Part shown: positions 45,430 through 57,900 of the stretch, in pieces | Layout of the letters: the number at the start of each line of letters is the position of its first letter | Position numbering within the stretch: position 1 is the stretch's first letter | From: Pseudocercospora fijiensis CIRAD86 | Lineage: Eukaryota; Ascomycota; Dothideomycetes; Mycosphaerellales; Mycosphaerellaceae | Length of the DNA: 64,000 bases | Assembly (NCBI RefSeq): GCF_000340215.1 | Contig: NW_006921538.1 | Coordinates: 62,001-126,000, forward strand | Direction: 5' to 3' | Translations under genes and position numbers: made by a program | Notes under the pieces: model-generated | Databases searched by the model: none | The model's input: the letters and a program-made list of their open reading frames with translations, nothing else | Told to the model about the DNA's origin: nothing

Positions 45430-48400
45430 CCCCGAAAGATAAACGTAAGCGACCCGAATACGCCGGGCGCGGAAACCGCGTAAAATAATACACTAGGAGC
45501 GCCGGTAGTATTAGAAAACAACGTAGCGATATAATAATACGAGGCCGAATATTAGGCGCGCCGAGAAGCGACCCGCCTATAGCTCGAACGATTCCTAGCT
45601 AAGTAAGAAGTACTTAGGCTAGAAGTATAGGCTTAGGAAGCTAAGCGAGAAAATGCGTGTCTTCGTACCCTTAGGGATATAGGCGATATACTAGCCCTAA
45701 GTAGCGGCACCGCTAGCGGAGGTCCTACGATAACCCCTTCCTTAGGTAACGACGACGATAGTAAGGACGAGGTAGAATTAGCGGACGAGTCGATTTAGAG
45801 GCCTAAATCCTAAAGAGCTAAATCCCTCTCGTATCGGCTACCTCTTTCCGGAAGTACGCTAAGCGTAGCTACTATACCTAGTATAAGCTACGTAGTCGCT
45901 AGTCTTACGGCTATTAAGCCTCGCCTAAAGGAACCTAAGCCCTTTAAAGGCGATACGATTAAGGAATCGAGGCGATTCCTACGGGAACTTTCTATTACCT
46001 TTACGCTATCCGGAGCTACCTATTATACGGACGAAAGCAAGGTGCTTTATAGTATTATATACCTCGTAGGCGATACGTAGGAGCGATAGTATAACAAAAA
46101 CAGCCTTAAGGACCTATAGAATTATACCTACTAGGACTTTAAAACCTTCTATCGGGACTACGTCGGGGACCCTATAAACTGTATACTAGACGTAACCCTC
46201 GAGTATAAGGTAGCTCGTTAGCGTAAGGGATAGTTAGTCTAAAGCTTTGCCCTTAAGCTCGTAGTACTCGAAGATTAACTTAGCGACTATAGCGAGGAGT
46301 ATAGGATCCGCTATCTCTTTATTAAACTCTAGCCGGTAATTCGTAGCGCGATTATTAAATACTATACGGTACTAACGACGCGTTACGAACTCGTAGAGCT
46401 TGCGACGCGTATCGAGACTCCTAATAAGCCGTCTAGTAAACGCAAGGATCGTAACTACGATAAAACCGGAGGTAGTAAAGGTAAGAAGCGTTAATCTAAT
46501 AGTTACGCCCGTAAGCCGTAGTTAAATCGCGACCGCGGAGTAGGCGGGAAGTATTCGAAGAACGATAACTCGTAAGGCGGGTACGATATTAGTAAGGTCG
46601 AATGTTATAGCTATCGCTAGAAAGGCTATTATAAGAACGTATACCCTAACCGCTACCTCTAGAAAGACGATAACCCTATAGTACGTAAGGTCGCCGCTAA
46701 CGCTAAGGAGAAGAAGAACGACCCGAAGGCTAAGGGAAAAGATAAGGTACCTCCTAAGAGCTAGGGATAGGTACGGAATCTTAACTAAGTAGCTTAGTAG
46801 TAGTAGTACCTATAGGACGCGTACGCGGAGCAATTGTTACGTAAGAAGGGGAAGTTACCGTCGAATACTTACTAGATAATACCGCTAATATTAATATAGT
46901 ATCTTAAGAATTCGTTCTACGATACTAGCCTTAGCGGATTATTAATACCGTACTACCTAGTACCGATAGTTTCTAGGGTAACCGAGGATACTACTACGGA
47001 GCGTATTATCTACGCTTACGGATCGCCGACTCTACGGGCTAAGAACGCATTACTACCGGAGTATTCTACGCTTTCGAAATGCCCCTCCCTAATATTATTC
47101 TTAGTAGGCCTTAGAGGCGCGATTAAAAGGTAATCGTCGATAGCTTAATAGATACCTAGACCTATAGGAACGAAGCCGTAGCGCGTACGATACGCGTACG
47201 GGAACTATAGGAATTCTAAAAGGATATAAGTAACGCTCTATACGTATATACGATTAGCGTTCGCTAGCTCTACGATATCGCTAAGGGTTCCTCCTTGCTA
47301 GAAGAATTTAAAGACTTCGAAGACGTCTTTACTATAACGCCTAAAGTGCGACGTAAGCTCCCTAAAGACGTAGAGTATACGATCGACCTAATCTTATATA
47401 AACCTCTCTACTATTCTTTAGGAAGAGAGCTTAGCGACCTTCGTAATTACCTAAGCTTAGCCTTAGAGAATAATTAGATCTAGCTTAGTATAAGCGAGGC
47501 GGGTACGCCGATCCTATTCGTACTAAAGAAGGATAGTAGTCTAAGACTCTACGTTAATTATAAAGGGCTAAACGAGATTACTATTAAAAATCGTTACCCT
47601 CTGCCTCTTATTAGCGAAACGCTTAATAGGCTTAAGGACGCCTAATAGTATACGTCCTTAAACCTCTAGGATATATATTACCGTATCTATATTAAGCAAG
47701 GCGACGAGTAGAAGACTATATTCCGTACGCGGTATAGGCACTTCGAGTATAAGGTAATGCCTTTTAGGCTTACTAATGCTCCTACTACGTTTTAAGGATA
47801 TATTAATAGGGCGTTAGCTAGCCTAGTTAATATTTGCTATATCGTCTACCTTAACGATATTCTTATCTATAGCAAAACGCGAGAGGACTACGTACGAGAC
47901 GTACGCGCTATCCTTACGCGGCTTAGAAAGTTTATACTATATATAAATAGGAAGAAATATTCCTTCTAGAAGAAAGAAGTCGAATTCCTAGGGTTTATCG
48001 TTAGTACCGAAGGCGTATCGACAGATTAGCGTAGGGTAAACGCTATTAACGAATAGCCTCGCCTATTAACGCTAAAGGAGGTTTAATCCTTCCTCGGATT
48101 CTATAACTTCTATCGGAGGTTTATCCCTAATTACTCCTAGATCGTTATACTACTAACTGCCCTATTAAAAGGAGCCGTAAATAGCCGAAAGCTAGGGCAG
48201 GTCCCGTAGGGCGAAAGCGAGGAGTAAGCGTTCTGCTAGCTAAAGGCTGCCTTTAGCTCGGCCTCGATATTACGATACTATAATCCTACGAAGCCCCTAT
48301 ATATCGAAACCGATACCTCTACGTTCGCCTTAGTAGGGATTATATTATAATAAAGTAAAGATAGGAACTAGTACCCCCTAGCCTTCTAGTTACGAAAGAC

Positions 48401-49779
48401 AATCCCTACGGAGATTAATTATAAGACCTATAACTAGGAGCTCCTAGCGGTTATCGAGTCCTTTAAGTATTAGCGCCCGTACCTTAATAGCGCCTAGTAT
48501 ACGATCCGCGTAGTTATCGACTACGCTAATCTTAAAGGCTTTATAAAGATAAAGTAGCTCGTCGGAAGGTAGATAAGATAGGCAACCTTCCTTATATCTT
48601 TTAACTTTACTATTAAGCATCGGGCTAGTAAACGAAATCTAGCCGATATACCTTCGCGACGTAGCGACTACGAAAGCGAGTCGTAGGTAGCGAACAACCT
48701 TCTCCCTATATTATAGTCGAAACTAGCTCTATAGTTAAATCTACCTAAGGATATCGAGCCGATTATAAATCGTATCTCTATTATATATATAGGGATACGA
48801 GACGCTAGTATAGCGCTAGTAGAATGTAAGAGTTTTATTAGCAGTCCCGTAAGAGTAGTAGCTACTATCGTTAGGAATAACGGGCCCTACTACGAGACGC
48901 CTAATATAATCCTTAGTTTTGTACGCGCTTTATAATAGCTAGAGTAAGCGAGAGGAGGAGGCTTATACGAGACAAGCTTACCGTCGGGTAGCTTAGCCTC
49001 GTTAAGTAGTTCTAACCTCCTACCTAGCTATTCTCGTTATAGTAACTTTATTTACTACGGCGATACGCTACATATCCCTAAGGACTACGTATTACGTACG
49101 TAACTAATACGTATATACTACGACGACCCTTTAGCTAGATACTTTAGTATAGCTAAGACTATAGACCTAATACGCCGAAAGTACTTCTAGCCGAAGATAG
49201 CCGAGGATATTATAGCCTATATCTGTATTTATAGAATTTATTAATACTCGAAGGCAAAGCGCTATCGCCTATATAGCGAGCTCGCTACGCTATCTATACT
49301 AACCCGACTATAGTAAGAATTAACGATAGACTTTATTACCGATCTTCCGCCGAGTAAGCTCGGTACCTACGTATATACTACGATCCTCGTAATAGTCGAC
49401 CGCTATACGAAAATAAGCCTCTTTATCCTAACGACGAAAAAGTATATAGTAGTAGAACTCGCGGATATCCTTTAAAGGGAGGTAATTAGGCGTTTTAGAG
49501 TGCTATTAGGCATTATTAGCGATCGTAGATCGCTATTTACTAGCTAGTTTTAGAGCGACTTCTACTTCGAAGCGTATATAAAGCGTAGGCTTAGTATAGC
49601 CTTCTATCCTTAGACTAATAGGCAAACTAAACGCGCGAACTAGACTCTCGAGCAATACCTACGATACTATTACTCCGAGAACTAGGATAATTAGGCTAAA
49701 TTGTTGCCTTAGGTAGAGTTTGCCTATAATAATAGCGTTTATCCTACGTTACGTATAAGCCCCTTTAGGATGCTCTATA
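45430..49779 (+). pseudogene. gag-pol of element C, up to the nested insertion
   Basis: A gag with charged coiled-coil-like helices (about 45530-45680) and a capsid region (K-P-F-K-G-D-T-I-K-E-S, about 45940). A CCHC knuckle at about 46600-46645 has the second Cys, the His and the last Cys converted to Tyr. The start of reverse transcriptase is still open for 60 codons (47295-47477). The active site at about 47850 reads Y-L-N-D-I-L-I-Y-S: the first catalytic Asp is Asn. RNase H about 48300-48560. Integrase core about 49320-49640 (I-D-F-I-T-D-L-P, I-I-S-D-R-R, T-N-R-Q-T-K-R-A-N, where the catalytic Glu reads Lys). The frame reaches the TRIM insertion and resumes at 50482. Stops are TAG/TAA. 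Confidence 0.87.
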
Positions 49780-50481
49780 TATTAGACCGCTATACTAGTG
49801 CGCCCGTTTACTAGCGTCTTACGCTGCGACAAAAGATCGGAAGTATCCGCGCTTAATAAGCACAGATCTCGGGCGCACTTATAGGCTAGAAGTTACGTAA
49901 GTCTTAGCGCTAAGCCTTAGCCTGCACCTCTAGACTCTAATACGCGCTTCCCTCTTCTTAGCTACAGCCCCCGTAGCCTATAACGTTATACCCCGTACCC
50001 GAATATACAGCTAGGTAACGTCTTCTTAGTATACCCCGTACCCGAATATATAGCTAGGCAACGCCTTAGTATACCCTATACTCGAGGTAGCTAATTAAAC
50101 AACTGTCGCAATCTAGTATAGCGACGTTTTTTAACTGCCTATAAGTCGACCCCTCTAAGGCAGGTACGCCTATAGCAGAGTCGCGCGCCTAAGGCAATTA
50201 GGCGCCTCCGAAGCCGCGTCTACCGAGGATTAGCCTAGTTGGCTAATAAGCGTACGCCGACTCGCCGAGAATCGAACGCGCGACCGTTAAACCTATAGAC
50301 CGTTAAGCGCGGATACTGTATTAGACCGCTATACTAGTACGCCCGTTTACTAGCGTCTTACGCCGCGACAAAAGATCGGAAGTATCCGCGCTTAATAAGC
50401 ACAAATCTCGGGCGCACTTATAGGCTAGAAGTTACGTAAGTCTTGGCGCCAAGCCTCAGCCTGCACCTCTAGACTCTAACA
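49780..50481 (-). mobile_element. TRIM-like non-autonomous LTR element (702 bp)
   Basis: Two 163-bp direct repeats (49780-49942, 50319-50481) with T(G)TTAGA...TCTAACA ends enclose about 376 bp without a coding frame. A perfect 5-bp target duplication CTATA flanks it (49775-49779, 50482-50486). On the minus strand a purine tract AAGAAGAGGGAAG precedes the LTR ending at 49942, so the element is oriented minus, with its 5' LTR at 50319-50481. The purine tract and TGTTAG ends resemble the Gypsy 183-bp-LTR family, a possible source of its enzymes. Confidence 0.85.
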
Positions 50482-51130
50482 CTATAGCTTTAATCCTAAT
50501 TTAATACTAAGGGCGAATAAACTACTAGCTCGGGACGAGCTAACTAAGGGAAGGGCACTAGTAGCTATCGACGCTACGGAGCGACTATAGAAAGCGTATA
50601 AAACGCTTATAGAACGCTAGTAGAAAGCAGTAGAATACTAGGCTAAGTAATACAATATATACTATACTACTAAGATATATAGTATAGGTAACCTAGTCTT
50701 ACTATCGATAAAGAATATTAGCTTAGATATCCTAAAGAAGAAACTTAGCCTAAAGTATATAGGGCCTTTTTATATTATCGACGTAGTCGGAGCGTAGGCG
50801 TACTATCTAGCGCTACCGTTAAGTACGAAGATCTATAATGTTTTCTATATTTCTCTCCTCGAGCCTTAGTATAGGCGCGATAGTAAGGAGTATAAGATAA
50901 GTATACCTATCGCTAAAGGTAATAAGTAGTAGGTAGAAACAATCGTAGCTAAGAAGATAAAAAAGTAGAAGGCGTACTACCTTATTAAGTAGCGAGGTTA
51001 GCCTAAAGAATATAACACTTAGGAACTAGCTATTTATATTAAAGATTCTATAGCGTTAGACGAGTTCGAAGCTTAAGCGAAGCGTAAGCGTAGGTAGTAA
51101 TTAAAACAAAAGAAAGTAAAACTTAAGAAA
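50482..51130 (+). pseudogene. Integrase tail and chromodomain of element C
   Basis: Continuation of pol beyond the TRIM insertion: a helical integrase tail (A-I-D-A-T-E-R-L, about 50555), then L-S-L-K-Y-I-G-P-F-Y-I-I and N-V-F-Y-I-S-L-L-E-P. A chromodomain follows at about 50930-51030 (V-E-T-I-V-A-K-K-I, Y-Y-L-I-K-x-R-G, E-Y-N-T-x-E-L-A, with Trp codons as TAG). A Lys/Arg-rich C-terminal tail ends near 51130. Confidence 0.85.
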
Positions 51131-51199
51131 AAAATAGTAGATACGTACTTATTTCGCTACTAAAAAAGGCCTATCGGCCTAGTATATATAAAGGTAGCG

Positions 51200-52053
51200 C
51201 CGCGTAGGCGCGGCGACGGCGGGCTGCCTACTCTACTTATCCTTAGACTCCTCGACCTCTTCCTCCTCCTTAATATCTATAGCGGTATCGATAGTAGCGA
51301 CGGCCTTAGCGCCGACGCGCTAGGCGAGGTTCTAGTATAGTTAGTATACGAAGCGTAAGTAAAACAAGGCTATAGGAAAAACTATACCTAACGACTAATC
51401 TCTACTAAACTAGCTAGGTTAGTACCGATATACTCGAGGATACTAAGGAGATTAACGTCCGTAAGGGACCCGCTAGCGGCCCCCTTATAAGCTAGGGCTT
51501 TACTATCTAGGGTTACCTTATTCTTATTAGTATAAAAGATATTAAGCGTAAATAGGATAACTAATATCGAGATTAGTCTACGAAGCGTAAGCGAAGCGTA
51601 TAAGGAATATGCGTACGACTATAGAGTCTAGCTCGGCCTAGAGTGCCTCTAGGGCCTCGTCTAACTCCTAAGTCCTCGATAGAGTCGTAGCCGTCTAGGT
51701 CGTACAGGTCGCGCGTAGCGCGTACGGCGCGAGTACGCGCTAGTAGCGATACGAGCGAGCGAGCCGTAATAGGAGTATAGGTATAATAGCTGCCGCGGTA
51801 GCGATTATAGTTACGCTTAGTAGTAGGGTCTATATTGCCGCCTATGTAAACCTTAACTAGGTCTACTAAAGCGAGTTAGTTACGAAGTATATACGCGTAG
51901 TAAGTAGCGAGAAAACGTACTATTAGCCGTTATATGCTTAAAGTAATAGGTATAGCCCTCTAGGACTTTTGGTAGGCGCTAGGTAGGCGTAGTAGGGATT
52001 GTAGGGCTAGCGCCTACGGCGCGCTTGCCTATAGTACGCGTAGGGGTAGACAT
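51200..52053 (-). pseudogene. Antisense gene in the 3' region of element C
   Basis: Starting from an ATG at 52053, the minus strand reads M-S-T-P-T-R-T-I-G-K-R-A-V-G-A-S-P-T-I and G-Y-T-Y-Y-F-K-H-I-T-A-N-S-T-F-S. The coding signal then passes through two other frames (L-Y-D-L-D-G-Y-D-S-I-E-D-L-G-V near 51670; E-L-D-E-A-L-E-A-L near 51650). It ends in an acidic stretch near 51240-51290. The frame changes suggest introns or indels. I recognise no family. Its position, antisense between pol and the 3' LTR, is unusual. Confidence 0.4.
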
Positions 52054-52474
52054 ACTAGTAATGTTTTTTTAATAGATATTTAAAAAAGAAAAATCTTTAA
52101 GTAATACTAGAGAGGCGCGAGAGGGGAGTAGGCGAGGCATAGGCGGATAGTATTCGGAGCGCTTAGAAAAAGAAGAAGTTTTTAAGCAGGCTTCGAATGC
52201 TTTAAATACTCGCCTCGCATTCGGATAGCTTGCGTTCTCGCGTAGCTACCGCGTTCTTAGAAATTTAGGCAATCTCTAGTTAGTGCTAGAAGCAGCCGCG
52301 CTTTAAATCTATAAATAAACAAGTAACTACGAGGCAAATTATAACGTACCTAGTAAATATAGCCTAGCGATAGGTACGTATAAGACGCGCATATATAGCG
52401 TAGAGTATAAGAAATAGTATAATTTACTATATTGCCTTATAGCTAGGATAGCTATATTGGGAGAAGGAGATAAT

Positions 52475-52783
52475 TATAAGAACCTAAGCAAGTATAGTCT
52501 TCTATCCTGCCTTAGTAAGCCTATGTAACAATTATATAATGTTATTACGTGCACTACGGTGCTATCCCGCTAGCGTAAAGCCTACTTAGCGTATACGCGG
52601 GGAAGCTCGGTCGCTTATATAGATATACTCGGTAGCCGGCATAGTAGATATACTATCCGTACGTAGCCTAGTTAATAGTAAACGCTCTGCCCTATTCTTA
52701 GAAAGGCACGGTTTAGTTCTACTATCTACTACTAAGATTAGTAGAGGGTGTTCTGTATATTGCTATATACCTATTTTCTTATA
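52475..52783 (+). repeat. 3' LTR of element C
   Basis: 309 bp, colinear with 45084-45392 and followed by TTCCT. It keeps some CA/TG that the 5' LTR has lost, for example TGTAACAATT. Confidence 0.9.
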
Positions 52784-52788
52784 TTCCT

Positions 52789-53498
52789 ACTTAATACTAT
52801 AGTTATTAACTTATTTACTCTTATCTATAGTAATAAGAAGTAGACTAAAGAATAGCGACTTACTTACTAGCGCGACTTCCGTATATCTCTAGTATAGCAA
52901 ATGGTCTAACTCGGACAATAAGAGCTTAATAAGATAGAGGTAATAGAGGCCGCTATAAGGGCCCTTCGTATACTAACTCTACCGCCCTCTCGAAGTAATA
53001 GTTAATTTATCTTAGATTATACCTATAATAGTAGAGGCTCTCGATCGCGACGCTATTAGATTAGGAAGGGTAATAGCTTGCCTATAGATAAGGACTTCCG
53101 CCGCCTTAAGCGTAGTAGAAGAGCTATATATATAATAAAGCCTATTCTTCTACGCTAACGTTATTACCTCTATAAGTATATAAGGACCGCTTAGGGGTTT
53201 AAATACTAGCCTCTCGATAGTAAGTAAGAATACTCTATAACTAAGTCGTATTCTTATTATAGTCCTATTACTATCTATAATACTTATAAGCCTATATAGT
53301 ACTACTAGCCGGATTTATACGCCTTCTTTACTAGACTTTAACCTTAACCGGAAGCGGCTTCTACGCTAGGCTCTATAATCCCTTTACTTAAGCCTTTAAT
53401 AGGCCCTATAGCGCCGACTTTAACTTAATAACCTTATTCTTTAGCTTACTTACTTCCTTCTATAGGCTATTAAACTTAGCTACCTATAAGAAGGGTTA
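52789..53498 (+). pseudogene. piggyBac-type transposase relic, C-terminal part
   Basis: The frame continues from 45083: L-L-N-T-I-V-I-N-L-F-T-L-I-Y-S-N-K-K matches the helix after the last catalytic block of piggyBac (L-L-D-T-A-I-V-N-A-Y-L-L-Y-type). A charged region with R-D-F-R-I-S-L-V follows. The frame becomes uncertain beyond about 53300. The left border of Gypsy copy 3 ends it. Confidence 0.7.
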
Positions 53499-53681
53499 TG
53501 TTAGCAGGTAGATAGGGTAGTAGTAGGTATAAGTAGTATTCGATAAGGATCTAGGAGGAAAGGGAGGAAGACAGGCTAGTTAGCCTAACGCTAAGCGCTA
53601 AGCCTTGCCTAAGGCACTAAGACCCTAGCTTTACTCGGCCTAATTATATACTAATTACGTGTAGCCTCTTTAGCTCTAATA
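53499..53681 (-). repeat. 3' LTR of Gypsy copy 3
   Basis: 183 bp. It retains the ancestral terminal TG and CA (TGTTAGCAGG at its left edge on the plus strand) and so documents the pre-RIP LTR ends. Confidence 0.85.
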
Positions 53682-53685
53682 TGCG

Positions 53686-53695
53686 CTTCCCTTCT
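53686..53695 (-). other. Polypurine tract of Gypsy copy 3
   Basis: AGAAGGGAAG on the minus strand, next to the 3' LTR, as in copies 1 and 2. Confidence 0.75.
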
Positions 53696-54537
53696 AAAGG
53701 CCGCGCCCTCGTAGCCTACCTATAATCTAATCTTAATCTCTATTGCTACTAACTTAGCAAGTCTAATAAGCTGCTTAGCCTGCGCTAAATTAAATACGCA
53801 ACTACCTAATTATATAACTATATTAAACCTTACCTCTAATATAATACAATGTTTAACTCTAACTACGCTATCCTTATATATAATAAAGTAATATATAACT
53901 ACGAGAATTAAGGACTATCGACTAATTATAATACGAGCGCGTCTTTCCTACTATAATAGGTAGGCGTACGAGGTATTGCAGTACTGCCTCTGTTCTAAGT
54001 AATGTCGTACCGAGTTCTTTGCGTCTACTCTTAAAAGACCTAGTAATATCCGCTCCGAGGGTTGTTCTTATTATTACGAGGGCTATTAATTACTATTATA
54101 GTTTTACTAGCCCTAATTAGTTAGGTTTAGCAGCCTTTAATTGTTAATCTTATCTTATCTTTTTAGAAAAAACACAGTTCGTCTAGTTTCTGTAAATAAA
54201 GGCTATTATAAGTATAATAGTTAAGGTTCGCCTCGCTTAAAGGGTCGGAAAGATCGAGGAGTAACCTATTATCCGCAAGATCGACCCCGGCTAGCTTAGC
54301 TCTATAGTTTTGCTCTTAGTCGGTCTATTAGTCGCTTAACCTTTTTAGTCTCTAAGTCCTTCGAACGGCTTAATCTTTTTAACCTAGTTAGCGTAGTGCG
54401 TTCGGCCTTAGGCTATAGTATAGGTAAGGTTGTTTTTATAGGGTAGTAGCGATAATAAGTAAGGTTAGTAATAGTAGCGAGTAGGTAATGTTAATAATAG
54501 CGGCGCTAGTCGTCTTAGCGCTAACTTTACCTTGCTC

Positions 54538-54726
54538 CTAATTTCCTTCTTTAGCTAGTAATGCTTTAACTAGCAATATACTCTGCAATACCGTTACTAA
54601 TATAGCCGCGCCGGCCGCGCCGTCCTTTAGTATAAGCGCGACGCCGTCGTTATCGTTATTATTATTCGCGCGCGCTACCTTTACCGATCGCTTAGGCCTC
54701 GAGGCCTTATTAGAATAGAGGAACAA
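54538..54726 (-). CDS. Small ORF downstream of Gypsy pol (copy 3)
   Basis: A 62-codon open frame with an Asn/Asp run (A-N-N-N-N-D-N-D) and a hydrophobic leucine-rich stretch (I-L-V-T-V-L-x-S-I-L-L-V-K-A-L-L-A), ending K-E-G-N. It matches 781-1083 of copy 1 in position and layout. The surviving hydrophobic stretch could be a membrane or leucine-zipper-like helix. No family is known to me. Confidence 0.3.
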   Translation of the reverse strand: MFLYSNKASRPKRSVKVARANNNNDNDGVALILKDGAAGAAILVTVLQSILLVKALLAKEGN

Positions 54727-54959
54727 GAGGGGGACCTAAATACTAGGAGGAGGGCCTTATAGGGCGCATTAGTAAAGAGGTAGAGCCCTTAAAAGAGTAT
54801 ACGATTAGTTAACGCGTCGCGCTTATTAATACTCGGCGCGTATTTACTATAGTAATATAGTCTTATTATCCTAGTTTGCCGGCCTCTAATTAGTTAGCTA
54901 ATAGCACCCCGGGGGTAGCATTATTCCTAGGCCTTTCTAGTAACATTATAGGCCCTTAG

Positions 54960-57900
54960 CCTTCTTCTTGTTCTTTATACTAGTCTAATACTCGTCTAAA
55001 AACTTAGTTATATCTTTAAAAGAGGCTTTAGCTTCCTACGAGTCCTATTTAGGTAGATAGCCTTGCTATCTTAGTAGGTACTCCTTCTTACCTTGCCTAG
55101 TCCGGTGCTTTAGGATGCGTTCTATAGACTATAGTTCTTCGCTATCGGCTAAGACTTCTTCTAACTTAGTAGGCGCTTTATCGCCTTCGCGCTAGTAATA
55201 TAGTTTAAGGAGGGAGATATAGAAGGTATTATAGATAGTATAATAAGGTTGAAGCTATAACTAGTAGGCCTAGCTATTGCCCTTCGGTTCTCGGATACGG
55301 AATAGGCTAATATATCTTAGTGCGAGCTTAGGCCTTGTTTTGCTATTAGGTAATAGATGTTTACGGATACGGAGGTTCTTAGTACTTAGTATAACTATAT
55401 CGCCTTACTTAAAGATTATTAGCGTATAGTATTTGTTATAGTAGACCTTCTAATAGGCCTAGGCCTTTGCTAGTTTATTAGCTATCTTAGCGTAAATTTC
55501 TCGTATCTTTTAAACCCTCTTAATAGCCGCTAGTGTCTTAGGTTAACCCGCTTCCCTTTCCTTACGCTCGGCCTCGAGCGATAGGGGGTCTTATAGCATA
55601 GCAGCATTCTAGCCTATTATAGCTATATATAGTAACACCTTAGTTAATAAGTAGATACTATTATTATATACGAATTTAGTAGGTTGTAGGAGGTTAACCT
55701 AATTATTAGGGTTCTTATTAATATAGCTACGTAGGTACTACTATAAAGTAGCATTCTGTCTCTCGGTTTAGCTATCTGTCTATAGATAGAAGGCTATAGA
55801 TAGCCGATAGCTAAGTCTTAGCTATAGGCATATCTTACTCTAATAGTAAGATACAAATATCGAGCCTCGATTAGAGACTATCCCCTTAGGGGTTCCCTAA
55901 TAGCTATAGAAGATATTGTTCTATAGGGCTTTAGCTATATTAATAGTAGTCTAATCCTTCCGAGCAGAGATATAACGAGCGCTTTTAGTAAACCGATCTA
56001 CTATAATAAGGATAGTATCGTATACGTCCTTACTGCCCCTACGCTTAGTAGGAGGAAGGCCTATAATAAAGTCTATTATAAGCTTTGCAAATAGTTTCTT
56101 TAGAATAGGAAGTAAAGACAACTCGCCGAATAGTAAGTGCTTAGGTGCTTTAACTCGCTAGCAAACTATATAGGTCTGTATATATTCCTTTATATACCGC
56201 TTACTATTTAGCTAGTAGTATATACGCGATAGGAGCTCGTACGACCTCTCTATACTATAGTAACTAGCGAGCTTACTATTATAGTGCCTCTTTAAAAGCT
56301 CTTATCTAATCGATTGTTTAGCGGGGACATAGTATCTGCCCTTAAACTTTAAGTAACCCTTGTTATCGATCGACTAGTTACTCTTACTAGATCGAGTCGT
56401 TCGTCTACTTATAAGCTTATCGATACGTTTAGTAGTAAAGGCGTCCCTCTACTAAGCCCGTAACAGCTTATCTATAAACGATTAACTATCCCTATTTGCA
56501 AGGTTATTTAATAGTACCCTCGCTATTAAACGAGGTACGTATTATATATATCTAATAGTACTAGTAGCCGGATTAACTATAACCTCTTCTATAGTACTAT
56601 CGCTATAGATAGCAATATCTTTAATTAAGTTATTATAGCTCGAGCGATCTACGTCCTTTCTTTTAACGTACACTAGAAGAACGACAACTCCGCTATAGTA
56701 TTTGTTGCCGCCGCGGGGTCCGGAAGTCCGCTTATCCTATACTTGCTTTACGGCAAGGTCTATAGCAATCTTATACTATAGGGTTAGAAACAAAGAATTA
56801 ATGTACTAGGTCTCGCTACCGTAATTAGGTCGCCTCGATAGGCTATTAGTAGGGTTGCTTACGCCTAGCCGATATAATATATTAAAATCGAACCCGGCGA
56901 GGTAGACGGCCTATCTAGCCTATCGACCTATAACTCGGGTAATCTTCGTAATCCTACGGAGGTTGTTATAGTCCGTACAGACCTAAATAGTACACTACGC
57001 ACTATCGAGATAGTAGCGCTAGTACTTAAAGACTTCTACGATTGCTAGGAGCTCTTACTCGTAGGTCTCGTAACGACGCTCTATATCGATTATCTTTCGT
57101 AAGAAGAAGGCAATCGGATACTAGTAGGTATTATTAGCCTACTATAATATAATAGCTAATATAGCGAACTATAAAGCGTTAGTCTTAATACGGATCTGCC
57201 TACTTAGTACGAAATAGTATAATAAGGGGACTTTAGTAAAGCGTTGCTTTAAACCGTTAAAAGCGGCTTATGCCTTATTAGTCTATTTAAACTCTCTAGA
57301 CAGGTTAGCCTTAGTTTTAGTAAGCTTAGTTAGAGGCATTATGTGCCGTAAATAGCCCTTAATAAAGCGACGATAGAAATTAGCGAAGCCGAGGAATAAT
57401 TAAAGCTCTTTAATACTAGTAGGTACTAGCTACTTAGTAATAGTCTTAATCCGATTAGGATTAGCCCTAATACCCTTAGTTAATACGAGGAAGCTAATGA
57501 AGGGCACTTCTTTAGCAGCAAAGGTGCATTTAGAAGGCTTATAATACAAGCTATAGGCCCGTAGGCGGTCGAGTACCTTACGGACCGTAGCCTAGTATTC
57601 CGCAATGTTAGGTAAGTATATATAAACTAGGATGTTATCTAGGTAAACTATATAGAGGTAGTCTAATAGGCCTAATAGGGCCCGATTAATATAGGACTAG
57701 AATATAGCAGGAGCATTAGCTAGGCCGAATAGTATAACTAAATACTTAAAATAGCTATAACGAGTGCGGAAGGCCGTCTTCTATTTATCGCCCTTACGAA
57801 TACGAATGCGGTAATAGGCGTCCTTAATATCTAATATAGTATAGAAGTAGGCCCTAGAAAGGCGATTAAGGGTCTTATTAATAAGCGGAAGTAGATAGCG

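Larger units (their letters stand above)
45084..52783 (+). mobile_element. Chromodomain Ty3/Gypsy element C (7,700 bp with nested insertion)
   Basis: Two 309-bp LTRs with T(G)TAAGAA...TTCTTA(C)A ends, a perfect 5-bp duplication (TTCCT), gag-pol with a C-terminal chromodomain, and a purine-rich tract (GGGAGAAGGAGA, about 52459-52470) before the 3' LTR. It inserted into the piggyBac relic. A 702-bp TRIM-like element later inserted into its integrase. Between the chromodomain and the 3' LTR lies about 1.3 kb with an antisense frame. Confidence 0.93.

Noticed and set aside
50195..50335. A tRNA gene inside the TRIM element
   Set aside because: The A-box-like block and the B-box-like block lie on opposite strands, and no cloverleaf forms, so it is at most tRNA-derived fragments.
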